This document shows positions 8,469 through 16,763 of a stretch of 64,000 nucleotides of DNA, piece after piece. A program made the translations under genes and the position numbers. Positions within the stretch are counted from its first letter, which is position 1; each line of letters opens with the position of its first letter. The stretch lies in assembly GCA_021773035.1 (NCBI GenBank), contig JAJFKU010000044.1, positions 1 to 64,000 on the forward strand. Reading direction: 5' to 3'. Under the pieces are notes generated by a model. That model made no database searches and was not told the DNA's origin. It worked only from the letters and a program-made list of their open reading frames with translations. The DNA is from Woeseiaceae bacterium. GTDB taxonomy: Bacteria > Pseudomonadota > Gammaproteobacteria > Steroidobacterales > Woeseiaceae.

Positions 8469-9776
8469 TCAAAACCGGTAGCTAAACTGGGCAATGATGG
8501 CATCCATGTCCGGGTACTGGACCGTTCCGATCTGATTGCCGAGCAAGCGGTCGCCGGGGATGCTGCCGCGTTGCTGGTACAGTTCCAGACGCACGCTCAT
8601 GTCATGGCCGCTCCTCGTTTCCCAGCCGTACTTCAAGCCGGCGGTTAACGCGTCGAAGTTTCCGAGTCGGTAATCGCTGGAAGCGTAGGCCGGGATCGGC
8701 AAACCGTCGACAACGCCGACCTGGTAAAACTCAGCCTCCGTCTGCGTATAGAAACGCAGATGCGGTTCCAGGTAGCGACTATCGTCGAACGGCCAGCGGA
8801 ACCGCAGATCGACAGTATGAGAATCGATCTCCCAGTCATCGCTCATGTAACGGTATGAGGCATCCAGTACCTTGCCGTTCATATAGTATTTGGCCTGCGC
8901 AAAGAGGCTGTGCTTGGTTCTCTTATCGGGCCTGTTTTCGAACACGTACTCATGTAACGGACCGGCCAGTCCGGGCACCAGTGCTCGTGGCACGGTATCG
9001 CCGGTGACACCGTCGACGACACTCAGTATCTTGTAAGGATCATTCAGATAACCCGACGAGTCGCTAAACGAGTAGTTTGCCTGTACCAGCAGGTTCTTCG
9101 TAACCACCTGGCTTATTCCAAGAACAACGTCGACGACATCCTTGTCCTGCTCGCCGAGGCGATTGCCAAGATCGCCAACGTTCCCCATCGGCGTCAATGG
9201 AACGGGTGCGCCACCAACAGGATCGATAGTATCTGACGCGAACGCCAGACCGGCCGAAACCGTCGTATTGCGCTGATTGAAGTCCCGGGAGATTTTGGCG
9301 TTCGCACCCAGGTGCAGGTAATCGTATTCGTCCGATGCGCTAAGGCCGACATTGATCTGGTACAGGCGGCCCAGCGGTTGCTGCCAGTTGGCGGACAGTG
9401 CAACGCGCGTATCGAGAAAAGTATCGTCAAGCGGCAACGAATTGGCCGTTGCCGTATAAGCCGAGTTACCGGACGGCCGCGTAAACGTCTGTGGCTGAGA
9501 TTGTTGTATCGCACCGCTCGGTGTCGCGCCGGTCAGCGAATCCACCGTCAAACCCATCGTCAGGAAACGATCGTCGAAAAAGGTCCGGCGGGCCAGTACG
9601 GCGATGCTCAGATCCTGCACACGATCCTCGTCCTCTCCGTAATAGAGTATCGAAGTATTGAAGTCCCAGCCACCGTCTTCCTGCGCAAGAACCGGCGTTG
9701 CCGCGGCTGTACCCAGTAAGCTGCAAGTCGCCGCCGCCAACGCCGCCGAAATGGTCTTATCGCTTTCCCTGCTCAT
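8469..9776 (-). CDS. DUF3570 outer-membrane beta-barrel protein
   Basis: A 435-residue exported protein. The ATG at 9776 is preferred over one 33 bases upstream because it begins a clean signal peptide (residues 1-31, ending PVLAQ). The mature part is made of alternating polar/aromatic strands, for example YYGEDEDRVQDLSI, and ends in aromatic IIAQFSYRF, a typical outer-membrane barrel terminus. It fits DUF3570. It lies 17 bases after a DUF4266 lipoprotein, its usual partner, at the end of the ECF-FecR-TonB receptor operon. Its 3' end is five bases from the stop of the convergent Ior large subunit. Function is unknown; context suggests a role with a metal or redox cofactor at the envelope. Confidence 0.82.
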   Translation of the reverse strand: MSRESDKTISAALAAATCSLLGTAAATPVLAQEDGGWDFNTSILYYGEDEDRVQDLSIAVLARRTFFDDRFLTMGLTVDSLTGATPSGAIQQSQPQTFTRPSGNSAYTATANSLPLDDTFLDTRVALSANWQQPLGRLYQINVGLSASDEYDYLHLGANAKISRDFNQRNTTVSAGLAFASDTIDPVGGAPVPLTPMGNVGDLGNRLGEQDKDVVDVVLGISQVVTKNLLVQANYSFSDSSGYLNDPYKILSVVDGVTGDTVPRALVPGLAGPLHEYVFENRPDKRTKHSLFAQAKYYMNGKVLDASYRYMSDDWEIDSHTVDLRFRWPFDDSRYLEPHLRFYTQTEAEFYQVGVVDGLPIPAYASSDYRLGNFDALTAGLKYGWETRSGHDMSVRLELYQQRGSIPGDRLLGNQIGTVQYPDMDAIIAQFSYRF

Positions 9777-9793
9777 AAATTGTCCCTGCTTGC

Positions 9794-10006
9794 CTAGTTG
9801 CAACCACAACCGCCGCCGCCAAACCCACGGCCGCCACTGGATGCTTCTTTGCTGAAATAGATATGGTCGTCAGTCGCCGCTTCCAGCGCGTCCGTCGTGA
9901 GCTGCATTTCTTCCTTCGCCAATACGTCCCGGTCCCAGGCTTCGACACCCATCGACGTGCAGCCAGCCATCAGTAGCAACAGTCCGGGCAAAATTATTGT
10001 CTTCAT
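9794..10006 (-). CDS. DUF4266 small lipoprotein
   Basis: A 70-residue protein with a lipoprotein signal: MKTIILPGLLLLMAGC puts the lipidated cysteine at residue 16. The mature part carries the family pattern AWDRDVLAKEEM, then DHIYFSKEASSGGRG, and ends in a glycine/cysteine tail GFGGGGCGCN. The paired terminal cysteines could bind metal or be a thioredoxin substrate, notable because a TlpA-like thioredoxin is encoded 21 bases upstream. DUF4266 and DUF3570 are commonly adjacent, as here. No biochemical role is known to me. Confidence 0.85.
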   Translation of the reverse strand: MKTIILPGLLLLMAGCTSMGVEAWDRDVLAKEEMQLTTDALEAATDDHIYFSKEASSGGRGFGGGGCGCN

Positions 10007-10027
10007 CGGGTATTCCTCGGCAAGTGA

Positions 10028-10501
10028 CTATTTTGAATTCAGGGCGGCGGCGATAGCGGCTTCGTACTCGCCGGCCATGCTGGTTTTGAAGCCCAGATGA
10101 CGCTCCACGACGTCGCCCTGCCGGTCAATCAGAAAGGTGCTCGGCATCGCCTCGACGGAAAACCGGCGGGCGAGTTCGCGGTGCTGGTCGTAGGCGATCG
10201 AGAACTCCGCCGGGTAGCGACGCAGGAACTCATCGGCAGCCGACATTTGATTATCCAGGTTCACAGCAATCACGACGAGCCCGTCGTCGCCGTATTTCCG
10301 ATGCATTTCGTTCATCCATGGAAACGAGCGCCGACAAGGCACACACCAGGAGGCCCAAAAATCGAGAACGACGACTTTTCCCCGATAAGGGCTTAAGTCG
10401 AAGTCATCGCTTTCAGCACCGACGGTCGAAATCGTCAACAGCAGGCTTGCCAGTACGGTGGCGAAAAGCCCTTTGCGACCTGTCAATCTGTCCAAACCCA
10501 A
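10028..10501 (-). CDS. TlpA-like thioredoxin-fold protein
   Basis: A 157-residue exported disulfide oxidoreductase. A signal peptide occupies about residues 1-29 (ending TVGAES). The thioredoxin fold follows, with active site FWASWCVPCRRSFP near residue 48 (CVPC) and the downstream cis-proline region EAMPSTFLIDRQGDVV near residue 115, as in TlpA/ResA proteins. It is followed by DUF4266 and preceded by the TonB receptor. The likely job is keeping cysteines of a neighbouring envelope protein reduced, for instance the CGC tail of the DUF4266 protein; this partnership is inferred from gene order only. Confidence 0.88.
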   Translation of the reverse strand: MGLDRLTGRKGLFATVLASLLLTISTVGAESDDFDLSPYRGKVVVLDFWASWCVPCRRSFPWMNEMHRKYGDDGLVVIAVNLDNQMSAADEFLRRYPAEFSIAYDQHRELARRFSVEAMPSTFLIDRQGDVVERHLGFKTSMAGEYEAAIAAALNSK

Positions 10502-10593
10502 CTCCGTTTCGATACTGCACGAGCACAGCGTTACGGGTTAGAGAAACAGCGACGGGAAATCCTTCGGGGAAGCGAAGAAAATTCGTAACCCGC

Positions 10594-12915
10594 CTAGAAG
10601 CGCCAGACAACTCCCAGCGACGGGACCAACGGCAGCCAGTAGGCTTCCTTTGCAACGAGCTGCGGCCCGGACGCCGATGGTGAAAGCGAATACTCGGTGC
10701 AACAGGGATTGGCTCGATCATAGAGATTGGATACTTCCAGAAAGACCGTCAGATCGCCGCGCCGAACGGCGAACTCGCGACTCAGGCGCATATCGAGGGT
10801 ATGAAACACGGAGTAGCGGCCGGTATTCGGTTCGGTCGTCGTTGCCCTAAGGTCGATGGAGCCGTCGGGATTCGTAACTGAACTCGTGACCAGGAGGGTT
10901 TTCGGCCAGCCGGTATGCACCTCGCCTGCGGCGCTCAGATCCCAGCGCCCCCAGCGCCAGCTCAAGCCCGCTTTGACGGTATGCGTTTGATCCCAACTGC
11001 GCGCAACCTCGCCCTCGGGCATTCGGTCGCGAGCCTCGGACCACGCATACCCCAACCACCAGAACAGTTGCTCCCCGGAGTCGCCTTCGGATACCAGCAG
11101 TTCAGTACCCTGCGCGGTGGCAGATATCGGGTCGACACGATAGCGATCGAACTGCAGTTCGGGCAACAAGGTCAAGGAGTTAAAGGCGTTCTCGAATCGT
11201 GGCCGGACGGCGCGAAAGCGCTTACGATAGTAGGAGATATCAATGTCGATCGCCTGACCGAGTTGATGTTTCAGATTCGCGACGATGTGCTCGGCGCGTT
11301 GTGCCGGAAAAAACCGGTCGATGCCGTCGCTGACCTGTAGCTCGTTGATTTCCTGTGCCTGGGAAAACTGCCCCCAGCCAAGGCGAAATTCGCTGCGCTC
11401 ATTGATCCTGTAGAGAACGCTGAGTCGCGGGCTGGTTTGCTCATCGTTACTCGCCGTCGTGTAGTTCTGATGATCCCAGCGCAGCCCGGCGTCAACGATC
11501 AGGTTCTCGCGAAGCTGCCAGCGCGCCTCGATGTACGCACTGTATTGAGCGCCCTCAGGCGACAAATCGAAGTTCCGCACCGTACTGGGTGCGTTGTCGA
11601 GAATTGCAGCGAACGGCGACTCGATAAGCTTGCTCGATACCAAGCGATAACGGGCATCCTGATGCCGACCCTCTACGCCAAACCGGAACATCCAGTTCTT
11701 CGCCGCTGAATAGGTCCAGTCCTGTTTTACACCGATCGCGTCGAACTCCCGCGACCCGTCCAGACGGCCGCTGACAATCTGTGGCAGTGCCAGCGTTCCG
11801 CTGCGTCGATTCGAAATCTCGCTCGCAGACACTATCGTTTCGCTATGCAGCCTGGTACTCCAGTCGGCGCGCCAGTTCAGCCATAGAACACGGTTTTCGT
11901 AGTCTGCGTCTGCGAACTCGCCGCGGTCGATATCGACAAGCGTCAGTTTGTCCCTGGACGCCAGAAAATTCGCGCTGAACTGCGTGCGGGGTCCAAACAC
12001 CCAGGCGCCATGGAACAGGTAGTCCTGGTAATCCGGGCTGCCCACATCGGGGTCGATAACATCGGCGATAAGATCCAGGTTTCCGCGGCGTGCCGCCAGC
12101 AACCAGTCGCCCTCTCCGCCATCACCGAAGCTGCCCATCGACAGCACAGACGTGTTGAAAAAGCTTAAGGCAAGTTCGGTTTGTGTGACATTGTCCGGCT
12201 GACGCAGACTCAGGTTCATGACGCCGCTCATGCGATCGCCGTAGCGTGCCGGATACGCGCCGGTGTAGTAGTCGATGCCGTCAATCGCGTTCGAGTTGAC
12301 GATAGTCGCCACCGACTGGAAGTCCTTTAGGTGAAACGGCTCGTACAGACGCAGTCCGTCCAGTAGAAAGAGCACCTCGTTAGCTTCACCGCCGCGGATA
12401 TGGCTGCGCGTTGAGATACCGCCGCTGGCCGTTCCCGGAAGTCGACTCGTAATGCGAACCGCTTCCTCACCCGCCGCCGGAATTCGCGTCGCGAGCTCCC
12501 GATCCAGATACGTCTGCGTGCCGGTCTGCGTGTACTCAAGCCGGTGCAGGCTGGCGCTTACGACGATTTCCGGCAGCGGGATCGGCAGGTCCTGAGCGGG
12601 CGTCGTTTCACGAGGGTCTGGCGTTTCCGGCTTTCGCACCAGCCAGGTACTCGCCGGACCTCTCTGCAGCACGAGTCCGTGCGCGGCAAGCAGCGCTTTC
12701 AGACTATCGAGCGGCTCGTTGAGGTCGGGTTCTTCCGGGATCAGCAGTTCGTCGGTAACGACGTCGCTGCTGAACAGTATCTGATAGCCCCGGCTGTTCA
12801 GGCTTTCAAGGAGTTCGGCAAGCGGACGTCCCTGCCAGCCGCTCGTGGCCGCGAGGGATAAATCGAAGCAGCAGGCCAGTACCGGCACCCACGCAAATCG
12901 GGGTAGACAGCGCAT
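10594..12915 (-). CDS. TonB-dependent receptor with N-terminal STN signalling domain
   Basis: A 773-residue outer-membrane receptor. A signal peptide (about 1-24) precedes a short STN domain (about 28-95, with GRPLAELLESLNSRGYQILF), the periplasmic module that talks to FecR-type anti-sigma proteins. The plug follows from about residue 125 (RLEYTQTGTQTYL, RGGEANEVLFLLDGLRLYEP), then a 22-strand barrel ending GVVWRF. It lies directly downstream of fecR- and fecI-like genes, so ligand binding probably switches the sigma factor on. The cargo is unknown. Downstream genes for TlpA, DUF4266 and DUF3570 read in the same direction and probably belong to the regulated unit. Confidence 0.9.
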   Translation of the reverse strand: MRCLPRFAWVPVLACCFDLSLAATSGWQGRPLAELLESLNSRGYQILFSSDVVTDELLIPEEPDLNEPLDSLKALLAAHGLVLQRGPASTWLVRKPETPDPRETTPAQDLPIPLPEIVVSASLHRLEYTQTGTQTYLDRELATRIPAAGEEAVRITSRLPGTASGGISTRSHIRGGEANEVLFLLDGLRLYEPFHLKDFQSVATIVNSNAIDGIDYYTGAYPARYGDRMSGVMNLSLRQPDNVTQTELALSFFNTSVLSMGSFGDGGEGDWLLAARRGNLDLIADVIDPDVGSPDYQDYLFHGAWVFGPRTQFSANFLASRDKLTLVDIDRGEFADADYENRVLWLNWRADWSTRLHSETIVSASEISNRRSGTLALPQIVSGRLDGSREFDAIGVKQDWTYSAAKNWMFRFGVEGRHQDARYRLVSSKLIESPFAAILDNAPSTVRNFDLSPEGAQYSAYIEARWQLRENLIVDAGLRWDHQNYTTASNDEQTSPRLSVLYRINERSEFRLGWGQFSQAQEINELQVSDGIDRFFPAQRAEHIVANLKHQLGQAIDIDISYYRKRFRAVRPRFENAFNSLTLLPELQFDRYRVDPISATAQGTELLVSEGDSGEQLFWWLGYAWSEARDRMPEGEVARSWDQTHTVKAGLSWRWGRWDLSAAGEVHTGWPKTLLVTSSVTNPDGSIDLRATTTEPNTGRYSVFHTLDMRLSREFAVRRGDLTVFLEVSNLYDRANPCCTEYSLSPSASGPQLVAKEAYWLPLVPSLGVVWRF

Positions 12916-12976
12916 TCGAGAATTTTAGAGCAACTCCGCGCCACCGCCAATATTCCATTCTCGCAGACTGCGGCCC

Positions 12977-14011
12977 CTATTGCTCAATCAGTACTTTATC
13001 TGCCGTAACCCGATAGCGCACCGACGTTGTCGCGAGAATCGACTCGAGCGCTTCGTCAGGCGTTAGTCCGGCAATCGAACCGTGTACATCCGTCTGCATC
13101 GCAAACATCCGCGACTCGTCGCCTTCGAACTGCAGTTCCCTGCCCGTTTCACGGGCCGCCCACTTCAGGAAATCGAGCAGGGATTTGTTAGCTGTATCGA
13201 ACGAGGGTGCCAGACCGGCTATCCAGCCCCAGTAGTCATCGTGAGTATCGAGTGCGGTGCGCTCGACATCCTGCCCCGGAGTCAGCATCAGCCGCTCACC
13301 CACCCTGGCTGAATAACGTTCTGACTGATCGGCAACATCCACTCGACCCTCGCGGACGGCGACATCCAGCGAGTCACCGGCAATGGCGACCGAAAACTGG
13401 GTTCCGACATCCGTGACCGACCCAAATGCGGTGTCGATTGTCAGACCGCCATCTCGATACACAAACAAGCCCGTGTCGATGTAGACACGACCGGATAGCA
13501 GCGTAAAACGGTCCGCGGCATCAACGCGGATTCTGGTGTTTTCATCGACACGCAGCGACTCGCTGCGTGCGAGCAACAGACTAAGACCTTCATCCGTCCC
13601 GGTCGATACGAGTTCACCGATCCGGACGGACGCGCCCTCCGGGTAGCGTGAGCCGGCCGGCCCGTGACCAACAGTACGCGACACTGTCGCAGCCATGGCA
13701 GCCAGCGATGGCGCGGGCTGGTACATAAAAACCACGGCAAGCACGGCCGCAACCGCAAGACCGCCTGGAGCGAGCCAGCGGAAAATCGTGCTCTGCCACG
13801 CAGCACGCCGCCAGCTTCGATGTACTTCGTCGTAGACCTTCTCACTACCGGGCTGCGCTGTACTGCTACGCCACTCCTCCCGCACACGATGGTAAACCCG
13901 AGACTCGATACCCAGGGGAATCTCTGGCCGCTCACCCGCCAGCTTCATCAAGCCGGCAAGAGACGCCTCATCGTCGCCATCGTGCTCTGTCTTGTCCCGT
14001 TCGTTCGCCAT
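12977..14011 (-). CDS. FecR-type transmembrane anti-sigma/signal transducer
   Basis: A 344-residue regulator. The ATG at 14011 is preferred because it lies one base after the sigma-factor stop. The first 70 residues are cytosolic, a membrane helix (WLAPGGLAVAAVLAVVFMY) is near residue 97, and the periplasmic FecR domain follows (GSVTDVGTQFSVAIAGDSLD, VREGRVDVA). The C-terminal 65 residues (LLDFLKWAARETGRELQF onward) form an STN-like domain of the same kind as that on the downstream receptor, as expected for FecR-receptor contact. The order sigma-fecR-receptor is the classic cell-surface signalling arrangement. Confidence 0.9.
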   Translation of the reverse strand: MANERDKTEHDGDDEASLAGLMKLAGERPEIPLGIESRVYHRVREEWRSSTAQPGSEKVYDEVHRSWRRAAWQSTIFRWLAPGGLAVAAVLAVVFMYQPAPSLAAMAATVSRTVGHGPAGSRYPEGASVRIGELVSTGTDEGLSLLLARSESLRVDENTRIRVDAADRFTLLSGRVYIDTGLFVYRDGGLTIDTAFGSVTDVGTQFSVAIAGDSLDVAVREGRVDVADQSERYSARVGERLMLTPGQDVERTALDTHDDYWGWIAGLAPSFDTANKSLLDFLKWAARETGRELQFEGDESRMFAMQTDVHGSIAGLTPDEALESILATTSVRYRVTADKVLIEQ

Positions 14012-14012
14012 G

Positions 14013-14630
14013 TCAATCCACAATCAATTTGGGCTCAATGTTCCAGATCGCTCGAAAACGTTCCTTGAACGCGACTCTGGCCCGCGTGAGAATCGATTCC
14101 GCCGCCTTTTCACCAACACACAGGCGAGCGGCAATTTCCTTTACGCTATGCCCCTGAACGTACTTGAGTTCCAGTGCCTGTGCGTAGTTCGTGGGCAGGT
14201 GCTCAAGGGTAACGCGAACAAAGCTCGCGATTTCTTCGCGGCGACGCGCAGTCTCCGGCCGGCCGTCGTCCGCCGCCACGGACTCCAGCGCCGCCTGCAC
14301 GGCCGGGTGATCCTCGATCGGAATATCCTCGCGCAGATCCAGCTTGCGTTCCCGGAACACCGCGTTCGTTTCATTGCGGCAGATCTGGCAAAGCCAGGTA
14401 AACAGCAGCGCCTCGCCGCGATAACTACCCATCTTTCTAACAACGATACACATGGTCCGCTGCACGATGTCTTCGGCGAGCTCGGCGTTATTGTCGACTC
14501 TCGTCAGGGTGAAGCGAAACAGCCGCGGGAAATACTCTTTGAAAAAAGCATCAAACGCCCCCTGATCACCGGCCGCCACCTTGGCGGCCAGTGACCGGTC
14601 CTTAACGACTTGGGGGGTATTTTCAGTCAA
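14013..14630 (-). CDS. ECF RNA polymerase sigma factor (FecI-like)
   Basis: A 205-residue sigma-70 family ECF factor. Region 2 (about residues 20-95) includes FKEYFPRLFRFTLTRV and DIVQRTMCIVVRKMGSY. Region 4 (about 135-190) includes LEHLPTNYAQALELKYVQG and the helix-turn-helix SVKEIAARLCVGEKAAESIL. It is followed at once by a FecR-type regulator and an STN-type TonB receptor, so it probably drives that operon when the receptor is occupied. Its start is 110 bases from the stop of the Cfa synthase gene, which leaves room for its own promoter. Confidence 0.92.
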   Translation of the reverse strand: MTENTPQVVKDRSLAAKVAAGDQGAFDAFFKEYFPRLFRFTLTRVDNNAELAEDIVQRTMCIVVRKMGSYRGEALLFTWLCQICRNETNAVFRERKLDLREDIPIEDHPAVQAALESVAADDGRPETARRREEIASFVRVTLEHLPTNYAQALELKYVQGHSVKEIAARLCVGEKAAESILTRARVAFKERFRAIWNIEPKLIVD

Positions 14631-14739
14631 GTCTTCATTCCAGTCAGAGGCGGGGGAACCTCTACAGCATTAGAGTCATCTGAGCCGAAAATCCTTCGCG
14701 GGACCTTGGACAACAGTACCGACGACAGCCGCTGCCCGG

Positions 14740-15993
14740 TCAGCGGGCGTCCGGTCTGACGATATGCACTTGCACGAGGCCGATGGCACGTTCGACAAAA
14801 GCGCTTTCACAGTAACAGAGATAAAACTGCCACATCCTGATGAATTCTTCGCTGTAGCCTTGTTTCCGGATGGTGGCGATGCTGTCAAAGAAGCGATCGT
14901 GCCAGTGACGTAAGGTCCTCGCGTAGTGCGGCCCGATGTCCTCGAGATGGATCACCCGCATGTCCGTGCCCGTTGTCATTGTGCGGGTCATATCGGTGAC
15001 CGACGTCAGGCAACCCCCGGGGAAAATATACTTGTTGATGAAATCGACGTTGTTTTTGTACTGATCGTAGCGTTGATCGGTAATAGTAATTGCCTGCAGC
15101 AGCATGCGCCCGTTCGGTTTCAGTAGATCGCAGCACTTTTTGAAGAACGTGGCGTGAAACTGGTGTCCGACCGCCTCGATCATCTCAATCGAAACCAGCT
15201 TGTCGTAGCTACCCTGCAGATCTCTATAGTCATCAAAGAGCAGCGTGACCCGGTCCTCCAGGCCCGCCTCTGCGACGCGTGCTTTCGCGTATTCGTACTG
15301 CTCCTTCGAGATCGTTGTCGTCGTAACGTGGCAACCGTAGTGGCTGGCGGCATGTATCGCGAAACCACCCCAGCCTGTGCCTATTTCGACGACTGAATCT
15401 GCGGCCGACAGATTCAGCTTCCGGCATATACGGTCGAGCTTGGCCGTCGACGCATCGTTCAGTGTCGACTCCGCCGAGTCGAACCACGCACACGAATACA
15501 TCATCTTCTGATCCAGCCAGAGGCTGTAGAAATCGTTGCCGAGGTCGTAGTGCGCAGCGATATTGCGCTTGCTGCCTTTACGGGTGTTTTTGTTGAAGTA
15601 GTGCAATAACTTTTGCAACGGCTTGCTGATAAGTGCCGTTCCGGAGTCAACTTCTTCCAGGACCTTGCGGTTTTGCAACATGACTCTGAGAAAACCCGAC
15701 AAGTCATCGCAACTCCACTCGCCGTGCATGTACGCTTCCCCGGCGCCTATTCCACCGCCGAACGCAACATCGCGATAAAAACGACCGTCTTTGATATCTA
15801 TCTGTATCGCCTGTTGAAACTCATCGGTCGGCCGCCCGTACACGAATTGACGATCGTTCTCACGAACGATGACCTGCCCATGACGAAGCTTGCCCAATCG
15901 CGACAGCACGAGTCGCCGCGCCAGTGCATCCAGCCAGGCGCGTTTTTCGCCTGGCCGCTGTATTTCGAGTGATCCTTCGGAGCTTGCAGTCAT
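14740..15993 (-). CDS. cfa: Cyclopropane-fatty-acyl-phospholipid synthase family methyltransferase
   Basis: A 417-residue enzyme that transfers a methylene or methyl group from SAM to unsaturated acyl chains of membrane phospholipids. The ATG at 15993 overlaps the DUF1365 stop by four bases and is chosen over a longer opening. The N-terminal lipid-binding region (1-130) precedes the catalytic domain: HYDLGNDFYSLWLDQKMMYS near residue 145, SAM motif VVEIGTGWGGFAIHAA near 198, and IEMIEAVGHQF near 262. It ends the eight-gene operon that starts with a second Cfa-type methyltransferase at 20543-21592. In related clusters the product may be a methylated or furan fatty acid rather than a plain cyclopropane. 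Confidence 0.9.
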   Translation of the reverse strand: MTASSEGSLEIQRPGEKRAWLDALARRLVLSRLGKLRHGQVIVRENDRQFVYGRPTDEFQQAIQIDIKDGRFYRDVAFGGGIGAGEAYMHGEWSCDDLSGFLRVMLQNRKVLEEVDSGTALISKPLQKLLHYFNKNTRKGSKRNIAAHYDLGNDFYSLWLDQKMMYSCAWFDSAESTLNDASTAKLDRICRKLNLSAADSVVEIGTGWGGFAIHAASHYGCHVTTTTISKEQYEYAKARVAEAGLEDRVTLLFDDYRDLQGSYDKLVSIEMIEAVGHQFHATFFKKCCDLLKPNGRMLLQAITITDQRYDQYKNNVDFINKYIFPGGCLTSVTDMTRTMTTGTDMRVIHLEDIGPHYARTLRHWHDRFFDSIATIRKQGYSEEFIRMWQFYLCYCESAFVERAIGLVQVHIVRPDAR

Positions 15994-16763
15994 GCTTGTC
16001 GTACCGGTTTGCTGTTCTTGTCCGGATGTGCGTAAACGGGGCAGCGTTTGAGCCACAGACGGAGTGCCTCCCAATGAATGGCGGCAATGATCTTGGCGGT
16101 CTGAAACGGAAACCGAAGTAGCGCGCTTGCCAACGACCACGAACCTATTTCTTTGCGTCGCAGCGACATACCGGCGGTAAAAAAGCGCTCGCCATCGCGC
16201 AAGTTCGCCATTCGAACCGCGAGAATCTCGGTGGGCAGAGTCAAAGCCCAGTCGTATTCGATGTCCATCGGAATGAACGGTGAAACATGCATCTTCTTAG
16301 TTGGCTGGAAACGCCAGGCCGCACCGACCTTGCTGTCGTCACAACACTTCAGGACGTAACAGTCCTGCTCACCCCAGGGTGTATTGGACACCTCCGCAAC
16401 GATGAACTCGAGCCGCTTCCCATCGCCGCCATAGCAAAAATAGAAGCTCACCGGGTTAAAGCAATAACCGAAGTAGGACAGGTTAGTCAGCAGGCGAATG
16501 GGGCCCGTTGCAGCCTCGCCGGTCGCCTCGTGCACCAGGAACTTTACTGAATCCTTCAACGTCTGCCGGGAGTCACCCAAATGGTGTTCCCGCCGAAAAC
16601 GCGCCAGCGCCGGCCGCGACACCGACCAGAACCAGTGCCTGTCAAACAGCGCCGGTAGTTCGTCGAGATCGAGGTACATCATGAACAGGCGATAACTGAA
16701 CCGATGCTCGCGCGGCTGGGTGCGCGTATGTCTAACCTGCCCTTCGTAGATGCAGCTGTCCAT
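15990..16763 (-). CDS. DUF1365 family protein
   Basis: A 257-residue protein. The ATG at 16763 has AAGAGA upstream and opens with the family start MDSCIYEGQVRHTR. It carries the DUF1365 hallmarks REHRFSYRLFMMYLDLDEL (about 20-40) and LLTNLSYFGYCFNPVSFYFC (about 92-112), and a later KKMHVSPFIPMD segment. The family is found next to a flavin amine-oxidase-like protein and a Cfa-type methyltransferase, as here, and is thought to act on membrane lipids. It overlaps the 3' end of the oxidoreductase gene by 32 bases and the Cfa synthase by four. Its biochemical step is not established. Confidence 0.88.
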   Translation of the reverse strand: MDSCIYEGQVRHTRTQPREHRFSYRLFMMYLDLDELPALFDRHWFWSVSRPALARFRREHHLGDSRQTLKDSVKFLVHEATGEAATGPIRLLTNLSYFGYCFNPVSFYFCYGGDGKRLEFIVAEVSNTPWGEQDCYVLKCCDDSKVGAAWRFQPTKKMHVSPFIPMDIEYDWALTLPTEILAVRMANLRDGERFFTAGMSLRRKEIGSWSLASALLRFPFQTAKIIAAIHWEALRLWLKRCPVYAHPDKNSKPVRQA

